DNA of 64,000 nt from Tetrahymena thermophila SB210. Lineage: Eukaryota; Ciliophora; Oligohymenophorea; Hymenostomatida; Tetrahymenidae. Location of the stretch: assembly GCF_000189635.1 (NCBI RefSeq), contig NW_002476418.1:806001-870000 (forward strand), read 5' to 3'. The translations under genes were made by a program, and so were the position numbers. Positions 14,001-25,800 of this stretch are shown one piece after another; the first letter of the stretch is position 1; every line of letters starts with the position of its first letter. Under the pieces are notes generated by a model that was not told where the DNA came from, ran no database searches, and saw only the letters and a program-made list of their open reading frames with translations.

Positions 14001-15892
14001 AGACTGGAAATGTAAGATGTAATAGTTGTTATTCAAACATAAATTGAAATGAATCAAAGGTATTTTCGTACACTTCGAATTATATATTAATTTAAAAGAT
14101 ATTAGGAGGAATTATATAGAGAAATAGATACACTGAAATTTTATAATTTAGTGGTTGTTAAAATATTAAAAAAATAATAATTAAAAGTGTATGGAAATTA
14201 ATAATTCATATCTTTGATTATATATTAATAACTATTATTCAATCATACAGTCAATCAAACAATCAATCAGTCATTCATAATTAGTTAATTAAATAATTCT
14301 AATCAATTCATTTAATGAGTTAAGAAAGTTATTCTTCAATTAAGAAATTTATTTTGTCAATTTGTATTGAATTTCTGTGAGTATTTCATTTATTTATTTG
14401 CTTTAAATCAGTAAATTGATCACAGACTATTCTATTTCTTTTAATAATTACATTTCTGAAATTTATTCAAAGTATTACAAACATACAAATTACCAATACA
14501 AATTAAAAAATATAGGTACTTTTTTTTTCAAACTGCCTGTTTCTATCTAGGAATTTTAGAATTTGTTTTACTTGAAATAATTTAAATCAACTATAGAAAA
14601 CAAAGGGAATTATTGAATTTTTTCCTTTAGATAATATTCAAATTTTAACTTAATTGAGATTCTAATCATTGCTTGCTTAATATCTAAATAACAAATAAAC
14701 TCTCTAACTTGTATTGATTTTTTTTGTTCATTTATAGATATATTTGTTTATATTCTACTACACCCATTTATTTGTTATTCTTATAGATCTAAGTATTTAT
14801 TTTTAATAATTTATCAAAAATTTTAGCTAATATGAAGGTGAATAGTAATATCTCAAATTAGACTACTTACTGAGAAAGAAAGTAATTATGAAATTAAGAT
14901 TAAAATTTCAAAAAGAAAGTTTAGATTCATCTGAAACATATTAAAACTCTTCCACTAGTATTTAAAAAATGACGAATTGTCTGTCTATCTGTCTGGCTAG
15001 TAATTTATTTCTTTTATATTTTAATTATATTTAATTTTATATTACTAAGACACTATAGTTCTAATCATCTCATAACAATTTAGAAATTTAATCAAATATT
15101 TTTAAAATATTTGTTGCTTATTTTCTATACTTTTACATTTAAGGAATTTAACTTAGATTAAAAATAATTTAGAGTATTTAAGTACTGCAAATATTCATTA
15201 TATTCTATTATAAATTTTACTTGTCTTTTTAAATATTTTCAAAAATATCTATTAATTAATTTTCTTCAGCCAATCAATTAAAATATTTATTCGTATCTCT
15301 CCTTTCATAATTCTACTACAGCTTTCAGAATAAGAAATTTCCTTTAGATGAATTTTTATTATCGTTATTAGATTTAATTTACATGATATTGTTATATTTT
15401 TAAATCCAGTAATCAATAATAGTATAAAGTAAGTAACTAACTAACTCAATAAACTTTCTATATTTATCATTAATGTGTCCATTTATTTATTGAATCAAAT
15501 GACGAAAATGAGAAGATAATCATTTAAATGAATAAGGCAAAAAATTTAGCTTCTTTTTTTACTTGTTTGAAGGATTTATATAAAATGAAATATTCATTTA
15601 ATAGTGGCGGTACTTAAATTTACTAAAAATGTGTAACAAGATATACTCATAAAACTAAATTATTTTTATATTAACAAATTTCTGGCTGAAAAATAAATAT
15701 TGAATTTGGTTAAGATAATATTTAAATAATATTTGTAAGCTAACTCTAGAAAAAATTGAATTCTTTGGTAATTAATGCTAAAATATAATAATTTTTCTTA
15801 GAAATGGTAAATAATAAATAAAACAACCAGAAATTTCATCAAAATTAGATTAAAGTTGACTCATTTAATCCTATGTAATAATATATTTTTGT

Positions 15893-16072
15893 ATGGTAGG
15901 CAATGAGGTACAAGAGCCTTTAAGACTTTTTAATAAAGATAAATTAACTATCCAACGCCTTCAAAAATACAATTTAATTACAAATAATAATATATTAGTG
16001 TGGAAACGCAGCCAGCCCTCTTTTGTGGCAAGTAAGAAGTCCTTATTGTTTGCAGCCTAACCAGTTAATTGA
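15893..16072 (+). CDS. Possible small protein, 59 residues
   Basis: ATG at 15893 to TGA at 16070-16072. The frame uses mixed codons and is clearly richer in G and C than its surroundings, especially over VWKRSQPSFVASKKS. It begins MVGNEVQEPLRLFNKDKLT. A TGA lies 36 nt upstream in frame, so the ATG is a natural start. No family recognised, no introns needed, no gene within 2.7 kb. It may be a genuine short gene or a surviving exon of a dead one. Confidence 0.25.
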
Positions 16073-16673
16073 AGTCATAAAGAACATTTGAAAACAGGTT
16101 TTGGCGAAATGATTAAAAGACAAAAAAATAAAAACTAAATCTACTGCTTCATTCATTAAAAAGATATAGAAAACAAGTTGTTTTTCAGTTAAAGGATCAA
16201 CAAATTTGACGCAAAAGATTGATTAATAAAAATTAGGAGTAATGTTATTTATGCTATTTCTAAAAAATTAATACAGTAAACAGAAGGATTTATTTTTTTA
16301 TAATAGTGTAATTTACTAAATTTAATTATCACTCTCTTGGTCAAACTGGTCAAAGTAGATTTATTTTTTTTCAATACTGGATGATTAACTTGAAAACTTT
16401 GTATTATATTGCATCCATAATTGCATAGTGTTTGTTTATAACGGAATATTATTTTGTTATATATAGTTCTATTTTAAAATGATCAAACCAATTTTTTGTG
16501 GTATTTAGCATGGTTAATCATCACATATATTTTTAAATTATATTTTGTAGGGATATATTAGATAGATGTTATTTAAAGTAAAATGTTAATTAAAAAAATT
16601 AATAGTCCTACATCTTTTGTTGTAATAGTACTATTTAAAAAATTTATATTTAATTTTTAGTAATTTGCACATA

Positions 16674-16710
16674 CAGACAGACAGACAGACAAACAAACAT
16701 ACATGCATAC
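16674..16710. repeat. GACA/CAAA/CATA tetranucleotide microsatellite
   Basis: Four to five GACA units run directly into CAAA and CATA units. It belongs to a scatter of similar tetranucleotide tracts across the gene-poor region. Confidence 0.8.
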
Positions 16711-17548
16711 TTCTTTTGATTCTGGTGCAATATTAAAAGAAGATATAATGCTTTACAGATAAATTAATAAATAAAATTAACAAATTTATAGTTGTTTTAT
16801 AAATAACAACGGACAAACTTATCCCAAACAAACAAACAAACAAACATAGTAATTAGAGTTTTCTTCAATTCTTTGTTTGTGATTTGAAGATTGATCCAGT
16901 GAAGAAATTACTCTAGTGAAATTAAAAATTGATTTTTTTGATAGCAAAAACATAAATTCATCCTACTACTAAAATTGTAAATCTCCAACAAGCAAAGTTG
17001 AAATAGAAATCAAGTAAGTTAGCATATCAAATTAATAAAAATTTATTGATTGGTTCTATAAATATGTAAAGGCATAGTAGATATATAGACTGACGGCACA
17101 TTTTTGGGTAAAATAAACACACATATATATTTATTTGTAACTTCAATTTTCCAAGTGAAAAATAAAAAAAACTAAAATATTATCTTAAGCAGCACCAACT
17201 ATTAATTAGATTTTGCTTAATTGAAATTATATACTAATATTGTTGTAGTGGTGATTCATTTCAAGGAGATTTTTACTAAAAAGTATTAATAATAATAATA
17301 TTAAAAAATTTATTTTGGACTTAACTTTTAAAAGTATTTATAGATTGATAAATATATTACTATCATTTTAAATGATCTTTGATGAAGATTAAATAACCTT
17401 TGAGATGCTCATTCATATTCAAGTAAATGATGATTAAAATATAAAAAAATGGAGAGAAAAAAGATATGCGCAATTAAATTATCAAAATAAAAATGAGGGC
17501 TTAAATTTTATTTATCTCTTCAATTTCAGAAAAATTTTGATGGGAATA

Positions 17549-17580
17549 TTTATTTATTTATTTATTTATTTGTTTGTTTA
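17549..17580. repeat. TTTA/TTTG tetranucleotide tract
   Basis: About five TATT units continue as TGTT units, an uninterrupted tetranucleotide run of roughly 32 nt. Confidence 0.8.
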
Positions 17581-17700
17581 TGGTTATAAAAATATTATAA
17601 TTGTTAAAGTGCGAAGATTGAAAGCAATTAAGAATCTATCTATTTAAATACCTGTGAATGAATGAATGAAAGATTGAAAGAAAAAAAGAATCAATAATGA

Positions 17701-17907
17701 CAAAAAAAAATATTTAAAAGGAGTGATGTTTTGATAACATTGAGTGCTTTGAATCGAAACCTCTTTTTGGAAGCTTTTGATACAATAAAAAAGTGGGATG
17801 GACTGGTGTGGTGGATGGTTAAATGTTCGCAATCAAAGATATATCTTATATTGAACTTTGACAACATTAGTATAATTGAGGGAGAAAGATATGATAGAGA
17901 TAAATGA
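17701..17907 (+). CDS. Possible exon or gene relic, unknown
   Basis: A 68-codon open frame between two TGA codons, with a coding-like stretch LNRNLFLEAFDTIKKWDGLV followed by WWMVKCSQSKIYLILNFD. Four tryptophan codons in an AT-rich setting are unlikely by chance. No ATG near its start and no family recognised. The opposite strand is also partly open (a Ser/Phe-rich hydrophobic frame), but the forward reading is more protein-like. Confidence 0.2.
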   Translation, partial: QKKIFKRSDVLITLSALNRNLFLEAFDTIKKWDGLVWWMVKCSQSKIYLILNFDNISIIEGERYDRDK

Positions 17908-18090
17908 ATAAATGTATTGAGAATTGAATGGTCTTTTAAATTTACTTTTATATATATGGTGAAATTTCCTTTTAAAATCCGTATTATCTATTAAGTTTTC
18001 TTTACTTTCTTTAATTTATGTCTTTTAGCTATTTATTTGTTTTTGAATGCTTGATTTTAAACTAAAAATTGATTTAAAAATTAAATCTTT

Positions 18091-18110
18091 GATTGATTGA
18101 TTGATTGATG
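18091..18110. repeat. GATT tetranucleotide tract
   Basis: Four to five perfect GATT units at the edge of the region upstream of the Q-rich gene. Confidence 0.8.
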
Positions 18111-18205
18111 CGGCTAAGGAAGTAAAACGCTCCCTCCCCATCATCATCATTATCATCAATATTTTCCTAATTAATTAATTTCTTCCTTATATTTTTAATG
18201 TATGT

Positions 18206-18835
18206 AATAACCTAAAAAAATCAAATTAAACCAAGCAAAGCTTAAACTGCATTTAAATAAGTATTTATTATACTTACCCCATAATTCCGAAAAAAAAAAA
18301 AAAAATTAATCAGTGCTTTTCTAAAATAAAAAATTTACATATTTGATAAAAAGTTGTTTTAAGAGAAAGCAAACCTATTTATTGATATAAACAATAAAAT
18401 TCAAATTAATTTACTACAGAAAAAAAATCTAAGAAGAAATAATCTTCAAAAGAAAAACTACCCTCCTCTCACTACTAAACTAACCCTCTCACTAAAATCT
18501 CTCTAAGAGGTTATCACCCAGCTAAACCCTTCAACAACATCAAATATAACTCACAATCGTCCAAAATTATTCTAAGCAAAACATCCTTCTAAGCAAATCT
18601 CACTTAAACCTACCTACCAACATATTAAATACACATACATTAAAACTTTCAAAAATCTATCTATCTATCTAATAGATATTATATTCTTTATTGAGTAATC
18701 AAATCCTTACTAATTAACTTGATAAAATTATAACCAAGATATCTCTCTGAAAATAACTAAATAAAAAAATAAATAGATCTAAATCCAAATAACATATAAA
18801 TTAACTTACTATCACAAGAACTCAAAAAAAATAAG
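18206..18835 (+). promoter_or_regulatory. ATG-free upstream/leader region of the Q-rich gene
   Basis: There is no ATG on the plus strand for 630 nt before the start codon at 18836. At this AT content roughly ten would be expected. From about 18420 the strand is also poor in G and rich in C and A, with CT-rich patches such as CCCTCCTCTCAC. This fits a long 5' untranslated leader plus promoter kept free of upstream starts. No TATA-like element stands out. The transcription start is not visible, so where promoter ends and leader begins is unknown. Confidence 0.45.
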
Positions 18836-20368
18836 ATGCTTAACCTTGCCCTCTTACAAAACAACTCTGCAGTTACAAACTCCCCCCTTACCACATTCTC
18901 ATCTCCCATTAAGATGGCTACTCCTTAATTGAGCCACTCCTCCTCCCAACCTGGCTCATTACTATCCCTTAATCCCTTCTGCTTAAACAATACTATGCTT
19001 CCCTAACAAGTCAATTAATTTGCCTTGAAAAATGCTACATAATAAGCTCCCATTGACTAAGATATTCTTCTTTAGCACATCAATCATCTCCTTATCTAAA
19101 AGGAAAAGCAAGAATAACAACAAATGCAATAAAAATTACTAATTGATGCACTCTTAAGTTAAATTCAAGCACAATAAAGCTAATAATAATTGTAATAGCA
19201 ATAACGCTAGTTACTTTTACAATAAATCAACATGCCTACTCTTAGTTGCTTGAAAAACGCTAACGAAGAAAGCAGCTATCCTAATAGCATTAGCTCCTCC
19301 ATGACCAACATTAATGTCTAACCTTAAATTTATAACATGGAACACAAGCTTAGTGTTAGCTCATTCCCTTCCTGCGATAACATCAAGCGTGAAGAAGAAT
19401 AACAATAAATACAATAACAACCCATCTTCTTCCCTCAATAATAATAACCTACTAACTTTTTCTTCCCCCAATAATCCCTTGTATAATAATAAATCTAATA
19501 ATAACAACAACTATTCCAACAATCTTTCCTCAATGCCTAAAATCTCTTAACTCTCAATCCTCTCACTTCAGAATTGAATGTCAAGAGAAAATTCGAAGAA
19601 TTGGATTCCTCCTCCTAATCAGAATCCACTTCTATCCGTAAGAAAAAATTGATCGCCAATGGCGAAGAAGAGCGTTGCGTAGATATCAAGTCTAGCATGA
19701 GAAATACCACTTCCTCTACTCTTCCCAACACTCCTACTTTACCCTCCAGCATGACTAAGTCAAAGAGCGAAATTAAGAAGGAAGATTTAAAGGATCCTCG
19801 TAGCAGATCTCGTTTCCATAACTTGACTAAACTTTTCTTAAACTCTCTCCTTTCTATTTTCACCCGTGAAAATATGAGCAAAATTAACATCGAACCCCTC
19901 TACTAAGAAGAAATCATTAAATGCATCGCCAGAGTTAAATAATCAGGAAGAAAAACTCAAGGAAAGGTTTGCAAGACCGATCTTTTCAACCACTCTCACT
20001 ACAACGTTCTCTTCTTGAAGTTAACTCACGAAAGTATTTAGGAAATCGCTAACAAGCCTAAAGATGCCAATATCCACAAGGCCTGTTTTGAAATTGATGT
20101 AACTCTTCCCATTCCTTAATTCTAATTAGAACACATCAACAAAATCAAGAAATACATCTTTGAAATCACTTAATCCGTTCTAGGAAACCCTGTTGAATCC
20201 GACTCTGTTCGTGATGAATACTGGCTCCGTGCTATGGTTGGTATCAAGTAACTCTCTGAAGGAAAGTTAATTTACAGATTCTAATCCATTTCCTCTACAT
20301 AAGCAACTGCCGCTGCCCTTACTAACAATAAATCTTCCTCCGAAGATGAAGAATAAGAAAGCATCTGA
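18836..20368 (+). CDS. Q-rich, probably nuclear protein of unknown function, 510 residues
   Basis: Single-exon gene, 511 codons including TGA at 20366. The first 230 or so residues are low-complexity, rich in Q, N, S and L, with glutamine mostly written TAA/TAG. The middle is charged and holds a probable nuclear localisation signal (SIRKKKL). The last 200 residues look globular, with blocks such as LTKLFLNSLLSIFTRENM, RVKQSGRKTQGKVCK, LFLKLTHESIQEIANKPK and RDEYWLRAMVGIKQLSEG, and end in an acidic tail (SSEDEEQES). I recognise no family. Codon use differs from the neighbours: many C-ending codons (TCC, ATC, AAC, CCC), the pattern of strongly expressed Tetrahymena genes. The start is the first ATG after a 630-nt ATG-free leader. 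A transcriptional or RNA-related role is only a guess from the NLS and Q-rich arm. Confidence 0.85.
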
Positions 20369-20454
20369 GATAATTTATCCGATTCATCGATCGTTTTTTT
20401 CAATAATATTCCTCTTTCTTTCTCTCACATTTCATGAGATCAGATTAATTAAGG

Positions 20455-20808
20455 ATGAATGAAAATGACTCTACTATTTTGAATTCAGCAAGTAGAAAAG
20501 GAGTTTATTTAATTGCTGGCAGAAAACGAAAAATGGAACAGCGTGTTACTGATAATTTAATTAATAATGAAAAAATAGACGTATTGATGAATTAAAATAT
20601 AATTATAAATGTATCTGAACTCGAAATTAAGAGAATAAGAGGATTTAATTTAAAATAATAATAATAGCTATAATAAATATAATTAAATAATTAAATAAAT
20701 AAACAACTAATTATTAATAAAATAAATAAATAAATAAATGTACAAAATTTATAATTTCATACAACTTAAACGCTTACTAAATTTTAAAAAATTATGGATA
20801 TTAATTGA
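20455..20808 (+). CDS. Possible small ORF just downstream of the Q-rich gene
   Basis: ATG at 20455, 86 nt after the preceding stop, to TGA at 20806: 117 codons plus stop. The first 67 residues look coding (for example STILNSASRKGVYLIAG and MEQRVTDNLINNEKIDVL). The rest is AT-rich, giving only Q, N, I and K, and may be 3' flank. It lacks the C-rich codon bias of the upstream gene. It could be a separate small gene, part of the 3' UTR, or an exon of an alternative transcript. Confidence 0.25.
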
Positions 20809-22054
20809 TTCATTCCTTCCTTCCTTCACTCTATTTATTTATCTGTCTTTATAAATTTAAATAAACTTTTACAACTAGAATGAAAAGATTATCTAAGACA
20901 CCAATAATTAACCAAAATAGACATATTAAATATTATAGTAAAGTACCTATTAAGTTTTTTTAGCTCATAAAATAAAGCTAAAAGTTTTGAAAAGCATCTA
21001 CTTTGATTTTTTTTGGTTTGTTAAGCCCACAAAATACATAAAAAGCTCAATTAAATATCTCAAATCATACTAAAAAAGCTAAACAACTCACTAAATCAAT
21101 TATTATGTTTCATGCTTTGATTCGTTCGTCTAAAATAATAGTACATCTATTCTAGCTTAATTCTATAAAATTCTCTTTAATCAAAAGAAAAATAAATAAA
21201 TAACTAATAAATAAATAATATAAATTGAGAAACACTTTACTTTCAATTAAAAGAAAGGAAAAAGAAATAAATAAATAAATAAATACATTAATATCCACTT
21301 ATTGTAATAAAATCATCTTACAACATTTATCAACTTACAATTATTCTCATGTTATAATATTTGTTAATTTATATATTTTAAATTTCTCAGTAAGTAATAT
21401 TCTGTCTTTGTATATAGTATACTATAACTTTGTAATTTAATTAAAATAATTACTTATACTTTCAATTTTATCTAAAACACACACAAAGGAATATAAAGAT
21501 ATATACATAAATAAATAAATAATTTACTCACTTTTTTTATTTACTATTCCTATTTGAACTTCCGTAAACAGCGTCATCAAAAATTAAAATTCAATTACTC
21601 CAATTACACTTAAATTAATGTCCACATATATATTTTACTTTTGACATAGAAAAATACTTTCTAAGGAGTAAGCTACTATTTTATTTTAAATCAGCAACTA
21701 TTTCTAAATATTCATTTATATCTTCTCTTTTTTATGCTTTAGCTACAGTGAATAATTTCACAACTATACTTAATTTTGAAGTAATACTATTGATTATATA
21801 TTACACAAACTTATTTTCAAATTAAATTGAGCTAAAGAAAATAAATATCTGTCTTATTAAACATACTAGCTTACACAGCTAATAATTTTTTTTCTAAGTC
21901 TACATTATTTTTGATTTAGGAATATTATCCTAAAGCTATCCTCTGATAATATTCTTTTAAATAAAATTCTGATAAATCCGCTTTTTAATTACTAATAAAA
22001 CATTAGCTAAGCATATGCCAAGTAATTTAATATTTTGTATTTGATAATAGAAAG

Positions 22055-22084
22055 ATAGTTAGCTAGCTAGCTTGCTTGCTTGCT
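22055..22084. repeat. TAGC/TTGC tetranucleotide tract
   Basis: Three TAGC units followed by three TTGC units, ending in GCTC. Confidence 0.75.
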
Positions 22085-22723
22085 CTTCACCTTTAATTTC
22101 ATAGTTCCAAATTAATTAATTTATTTAAAAAATTGAATTCTGTTATTACATGTAATCAATCAGCTTTATTTATTTATTTATTTTCTATTTGAATAGGGAA
22201 AAATACGACATATGTTAATTTTATAAATTACAATAGATAATAAATAATGAACCAATCTTTTAATGTTAAAATTATATCTAAAATAATAAAGATAAAGAGA
22301 TAATCAAAACTTTAATTGGAAATGTAACAGCACTGATGATCAAATTTTTAATTAGAATAGAGGGTAGTAGTATTCAAAGTTAATGTCAATTTATAATCAT
22401 ACATTACTAATACAAAATAAAAGAAAATTAATCTAAATCAGTAAATGCATGATATTTTTGATATATCTCCTTCATTAAAAGAAATCAACATTAATTTTTA
22501 TTTTTATTTCAATATCTGGTTTACATTAATAAACTATACTCAAAATTTTCTATTTTTACTATCGCTTTCACATTATTTTCATGCTAACACAAAATGAGTC
22601 ATCAACGCATAAAATATTTTTTCAGTTTCTGAAAATCAAGGCATTTATAAATCGGTTTATAATGAAAAGAGATTATTTCATTTTTCTGAATTAAATTTCT
22701 ACAATAAGTAATTTAGATTAATT

Positions 22724-22801
22724 ATGCCTGTCTGCACAAAGAAAATGTGTGGATTCAAGATAGATACTGATGATCTATCGGAAGCGCTTATTTGGTTACA
22801 C
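22724..22801 (+). other. Short coding-like island
   Basis: 26 codons from ATG at 22724 with unusually mixed composition: MPVCTKKMCGFKIDTDD followed by LSEALIWLH. The DNA then returns to AT-rich sequence. No family recognised; it may be a first exon or a relic. Confidence 0.15.
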
Positions 22802-25800
22802 TAAAATTATAAATTTCTTTATTTATTATTTATTTGTCATTTATTTATTACTTTTATCTTTCGTCAATTTGAAAACCATATTTATACAGTTAGTATTCAA
22901 TTTGGAAAAGTGAGTATTTAAACAATATTTATCTAACTGAGATCAAATATATATTGGTTGAGCAAGTATTCAAAAAGTAAGACATACATACAATTAAATA
23001 TATAAATTAATAAATTTTCTCTATTATGTATTAGCAAAACCAAAAAATTATTTACAAAATAAAAAAAAAAAACACCTCTTTCATTAGTTTCTAATAGTTA
23101 TTTGATAGCACAGCTCATATAGTAGTCCAAGCACATCTGTTAAATCCAATTTATATTAAGTAAGATTTCCCATTTGTGAAATTTAATAAACTAGCTTTCT
23201 TACTTCAATTAATGAAAAGCTATAAATTTAGTTCAGCAGAGAGATTTGGACTAACTAACTAGACTACTAGTAGTTTGATAAAAATAATTAGTCTGATAAA
23301 TGATAAATTAATCACTTTTGAATTTTAATAAGATTATTTCTATCCATTATATTAAGATTTTATATAAAAAATAAGAATATAAAATTAAGTGTTTTCATCC
23401 TATTTCTTTATTTTCTTTAAATATCTTTAAAAGGAATTTTTTTAATAATCAATTTTAATCACTTCGCCTTACAGATTATATATAGTGTATGCATACATAC
23501 TATAGTAACTAAACAAAAAATTTTTACTATTATTTGAGTTACTAGTCTCATCTAAGAAATGTGCACATCAAAGATAAGTGGTTTATATAAAGCAAAGTAT
23601 AAAAAATATATTATTCTATCAAGGTAAAAAGATGTGGAAAATTAAATTGAAAAAGCAGCAAAATTGTGAACAGAAGTTGTTTTTAGGATTAATTACTTTA
23701 TTTTTATAGAATGATTGGAAAAAATTGAGATGCGTATGCACTAAATAAATAAATAAGATGTAATAATAACAGAAGCACTTACAAATTAATAAAGGAAGAT
23801 ATTTATACCATTAAAATTGCTATGATAAATAAATATGCCACTAAAAATGATAAAAATTAATTAATTTTTCATGCACTATTTATTTATTTAGCCTGGTTGG
23901 TTCTATTAAACATCATTTTTTGTGTAACTCGCCTAATTATTTCTTTAATAGTGAAATTTAAAAATAAATAATAAATTTCATTCCATTTAACTCAAATCAA
24001 TGAAATATTTCTATTTAGAGCAACAAAAAATTTGATTTTCCTTAATTTTTATTTTACTCTACTATTAATTGTTGCTTAACCAAAAGCAGCCTTCTTTACA
24101 GTAAATTAAAAGTAAATTGAGAGCAAAGTTTTTATTTTAAATCTAAGGAAATCTCTTTACGCTAAGGACTCTACTATATCATTAAAAACAATACTTTGTT
24201 GCCTACCAGCCAAATAATCAGATGCTTACTAAATTTTAGATATTCTGCTTTGAGTAAATAGATATTAATTTTCAAATACTGGAAAAAATGCAAATAAATT
24301 TGATTGACGCACTAAAAATGCACATACAAATTTAATTATGTATTTTGAATGACACGCACTCCACTCAAATTTTAAATCTTTCTAGTTTAAAGTATTTGAT
24401 AAAACTATGCCACTAAATTTTAGCCTACCAAATATAACTAATAAAGTGAATGATCAAATATTTAAGTGAGATGTCATTTCTAATTACGAATCAAAGGAGA
24501 CATATAGATAAATATATTGATTATATGCATCATAGATTTGAAACATTTACTAAAGCTGAAAAAATTTTTGGATTTCTTAGTTATCCTTCTTAGGACTAAT
24601 TTAGACCTTATTTAATTTGCTAATTTCTTAAAACATTTAATTTTTTGCTATAATATTTATTTTATTTTATACATTTTAAACAAAATAAAGAATCTTTTTC
24701 ATAAAAAAAAAAAACAATCATCAAATTTTAATTCTTTTCTAGTAAATTTTATTTCAACTTTCAAGAAAAATGTACCGACTTAGTATAGTAACTAACAACG
24801 AACTATAAATATATTTAAGAAAAATTCTAACCACCAAGATTTTTGAAGATAAATTGCAAAATTAATTAAAAAGATTGAATTACATTATTACTTAGATATT
24901 TTTAATTAGATGAATATAGCTATTTACCACACAATATTAATTATTCTTTGCCAGAACTCACTGAATTTCAACATTTTAGTCTTGTAAAAACATTAATTTG
25001 CATCATAAAAGCAATTAATAGTTTTTACTATTTGATTATTCTTTGATTAGCTACTAGAAAACAAAAAAAGCATATCTATTATTAGACAAATAGAGACAGA
25101 TAAACAGACTGACAAAAAAACAAACGACTGACTCAGAAAAGACTCTAAATGAAATCATTAAATTTTCACTAAATCAAAGATCAAATATAATAATTTGCTA
25201 AATAAATTGTATGGTATAATAGTCAATTCAAATCATATAGCTAGAACTAAATAAACACTAACTGCATAGTTCATGCTAAATTTTGAAATAAAAATATTAT
25301 TAAATCTTCTTAATTCGTATTAAATTTTACTAAGGCAGTAATGCCACCTTAGTATTTACAATAAGTGTAAAAATTTAAATCCATGAATAATTTTTCATGC
25401 AACCTCTTTAACAGTGATTTACAAAATAATACTTTGAATATCTACTTTCTACTTTCTACTAAGGAAGTTATTTCGTTATTTAAATAAAGAAATTTTTCAC
25501 CTAAAATAAAATAAATGCATCTTAAAAATCCTCTTTACATATTGCAAAATAAAATGAAAGTTTTTGTAAATTTTATTGACCGCATTTACAATTGTCGCAT
25601 AGATGTTAGTTAAATATTCTTCAATAAAACAAATATTTTAAATAAAATTAGAGTATTTATGGTTGGTTAATCGATTGATCTCCTATTTGCTGTGATTTCT
25701 TTACAAAATTAATCTATTTTAAATACATTTATTAACATTAGTATTTGGAAATGAATGCATTTGTAAATTTGTTAATGACCATTTACAATTTTTAGTTATT

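Larger units (their letters stand above)
2223..18205. other. Long gene-poor AT-rich tract
   Basis: About 16 kb in which I find no gene with a recognisable family signature on either strand. Most of it is AT-rich with runs of A and T, tetranucleotide tracts of the ATTT, CAAA, AATC and GACA kind, and no tRNA or rRNA signature that I could see. A few short islands are less AT-rich and look coding (near 5.4-5.9, 10.9, 15.9-16.1 and 17.7-17.9 kb); they are listed separately with low confidence. Between 2.6 and 3.3 kb, a loose block containing ATTTTAGAG-like words and AAATTCAAA recurs about three times, suggesting an old degenerate repeat. No chromosome-breakage sequence (AAAGAGGTTGGTTTA) or CCCCAA telomere repeat was seen. 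Confidence 0.6.

Noticed and set aside
19314..19906. Forward and reverse short frames inside the Q-rich gene
   Set aside because: They are in other frames of, or are segments of, the intact 510-residue reading; repeated AAT/AAC text is the shifted reading of CAA/TAA glutamine runs.
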